Shown: positions 63,562-64,000 of the stretch, piece by piece
How the letters are laid out: every line of letters begins with the position of its first letter
Position numbering within the stretch: position 1 is the stretch's first letter
DNA from: Paramacrobiotus metropolitanus
Taxonomy: Eukaryota; Tardigrada; Eutardigrada; Parachela; Macrobiotidae
Direction of reading: 5' to 3'
Length of the DNA: 64,000 bases
NCBI RefSeq assembly: GCF_019649055.1
Contig: NW_026570295.1
Location: 620,001-684,000 of the forward strand
Program-made: the position numbers and the translations under genes
The notes under the pieces: generated by a model
What the model was told of the DNA's origin: nothing
Database searches by the model: none
Seen by the model: the letters and a program-made list of their open reading frames with translations, nothing else

Positions 63562-64000
63562 CAAAATAATTCAGAATCGTCTTCTGCTGACTGAGGCGAG
63601 CTGATTTTTCTTCCAACTCGGTTTTTTTGTGAACAGGATTGCGGGTCAATCGTTTAGAAAGGAAGCCAAATGATACTGACAAGTTGCTTGCCAATTTGAC
63701 AGATTTTTGACAAATTGACATACGGATGACAAATTGACAAGGTGGGTAAAAGTTCGTGTTTTGTTTGTAAATAACTATTTTTCCAGCTTTGACAAGTTTT
63801 TATTTAGGGCTGCAGTAGTTTCTTTCCTGATATGCCGAACAAGCTAATGGTTACAACAGTATTTTCGAAACATCCGGATGTTTCGCAAAATAATTCAGAA
63901 TCGTCTTCTGCTGACTGAGGCGAGCTGATTTTTTCTTCCAACTCGGTTCTTTTGTGAACAGGATTGCGGGTCAATCGTTTAGAAAGGAAGCCAAATGATA

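Larger units (their letters stand above)
49671..64000. repeat. Tandem satellite array, unit about 324 bp, about 44 units, open at right edge
   Basis: The unit recurs every 323-326 bp (one early spacing is 314). The palindrome-containing block is at 49937, 50262, 50587, 50901, 51224 and so on to 63866. A unit contains CTGCAGTAGTTTCTTTCCTG, a 20-bp palindrome, GGTTCTTTTGTGAACAGGAT, GTTTAGAAAGGAAGCCAAAT and a run of TGACA motifs. Units at 49.7-54.4 kb are more diverged and contain longer duplications; those from 54.4 kb on are more alike. The array makes up over a fifth of the window and is cut by the window end, so its full size is unknown. Confidence 0.98.

Noticed and set aside
49671-64000. 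CRISPR-like or gene-family reading of the repeat array
   Set aside because: Units are contiguous, about 324 bp, with no unique spacers. The frames on both strands are by-products of repetition and have no known domain.

Overview
This is nuclear DNA of a small-genome invertebrate animal. Genes are split by spliceosomal GT-AG introns, mostly 50-700 bases, up to about 2.7 kb in one gene. Two genes encode single-domain chitin-binding (CBM14 / peritrophin-A, CPAP1-like) cuticle proteins, which points to a moulting panarthropod. A tardigrade fits the compact genes and the CPAP1-like family, but the sequence alone does not prove it. Nothing here looks bacterial, viral or CRISPR-like.

Layout. 1-2.8 kb: AT-rich, no gene recognised. 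3.0-3.7 kb (+): CPAP1-like cuticle protein with a TATA promoter. 5.1-9.6 kb and 10.3-15.0 kb (-): two tandem ionotropic glutamate receptor genes. I could rebuild both as 14-exon genes of 870 and 889 codons with matching intron positions. 15-19.6 kb: non-coding, with one copy of a 152-bp palindromic transposon-like element and short tandem repeats. 19.6-27.5 kb (-): the GT13 N-acetylglucosaminyltransferase I gene (MGAT1), 10 exons, 432 aa, in AT-rich DNA with long introns. 29.4-30.2 kb (+): a second CPAP1-like gene, paralogous to the first. 31.9 kb: second copy of the 152-bp element. 32.6-43.3 kb (+): DNA polymerase theta (POLQ), 12 exons, about 1843 aa, with helicase and polymerase modules, one apparent single-base frameshift and short polymerase insert loops. 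45.4-46.7 kb (+): a two-exon secreted Ig-like protein. 47.6-48.6 kb (-): a decayed MAP3K-type kinase. 49.7-64.0 kb: a tandem satellite of about 324 bp per unit, about 44 units, running off the right edge.

The genes do not form one pathway: they are cuticle, neurotransmission, N-glycan maturation and DNA-repair genes. The unusual parts are the glutamate receptors, whose ligand pocket lacks the usual acidic residue; the satellite, whose units each carry a 20-bp palindrome resembling a CENP-B box next to a spaced cluster of TGACA motifs; the POLQ frameshift and compact polymerase; and the broken kinase at the edge of the satellite. Exon boundaries were read by eye from splice consensus, reading phase and paralogue or family alignment. 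No transcript evidence was available.
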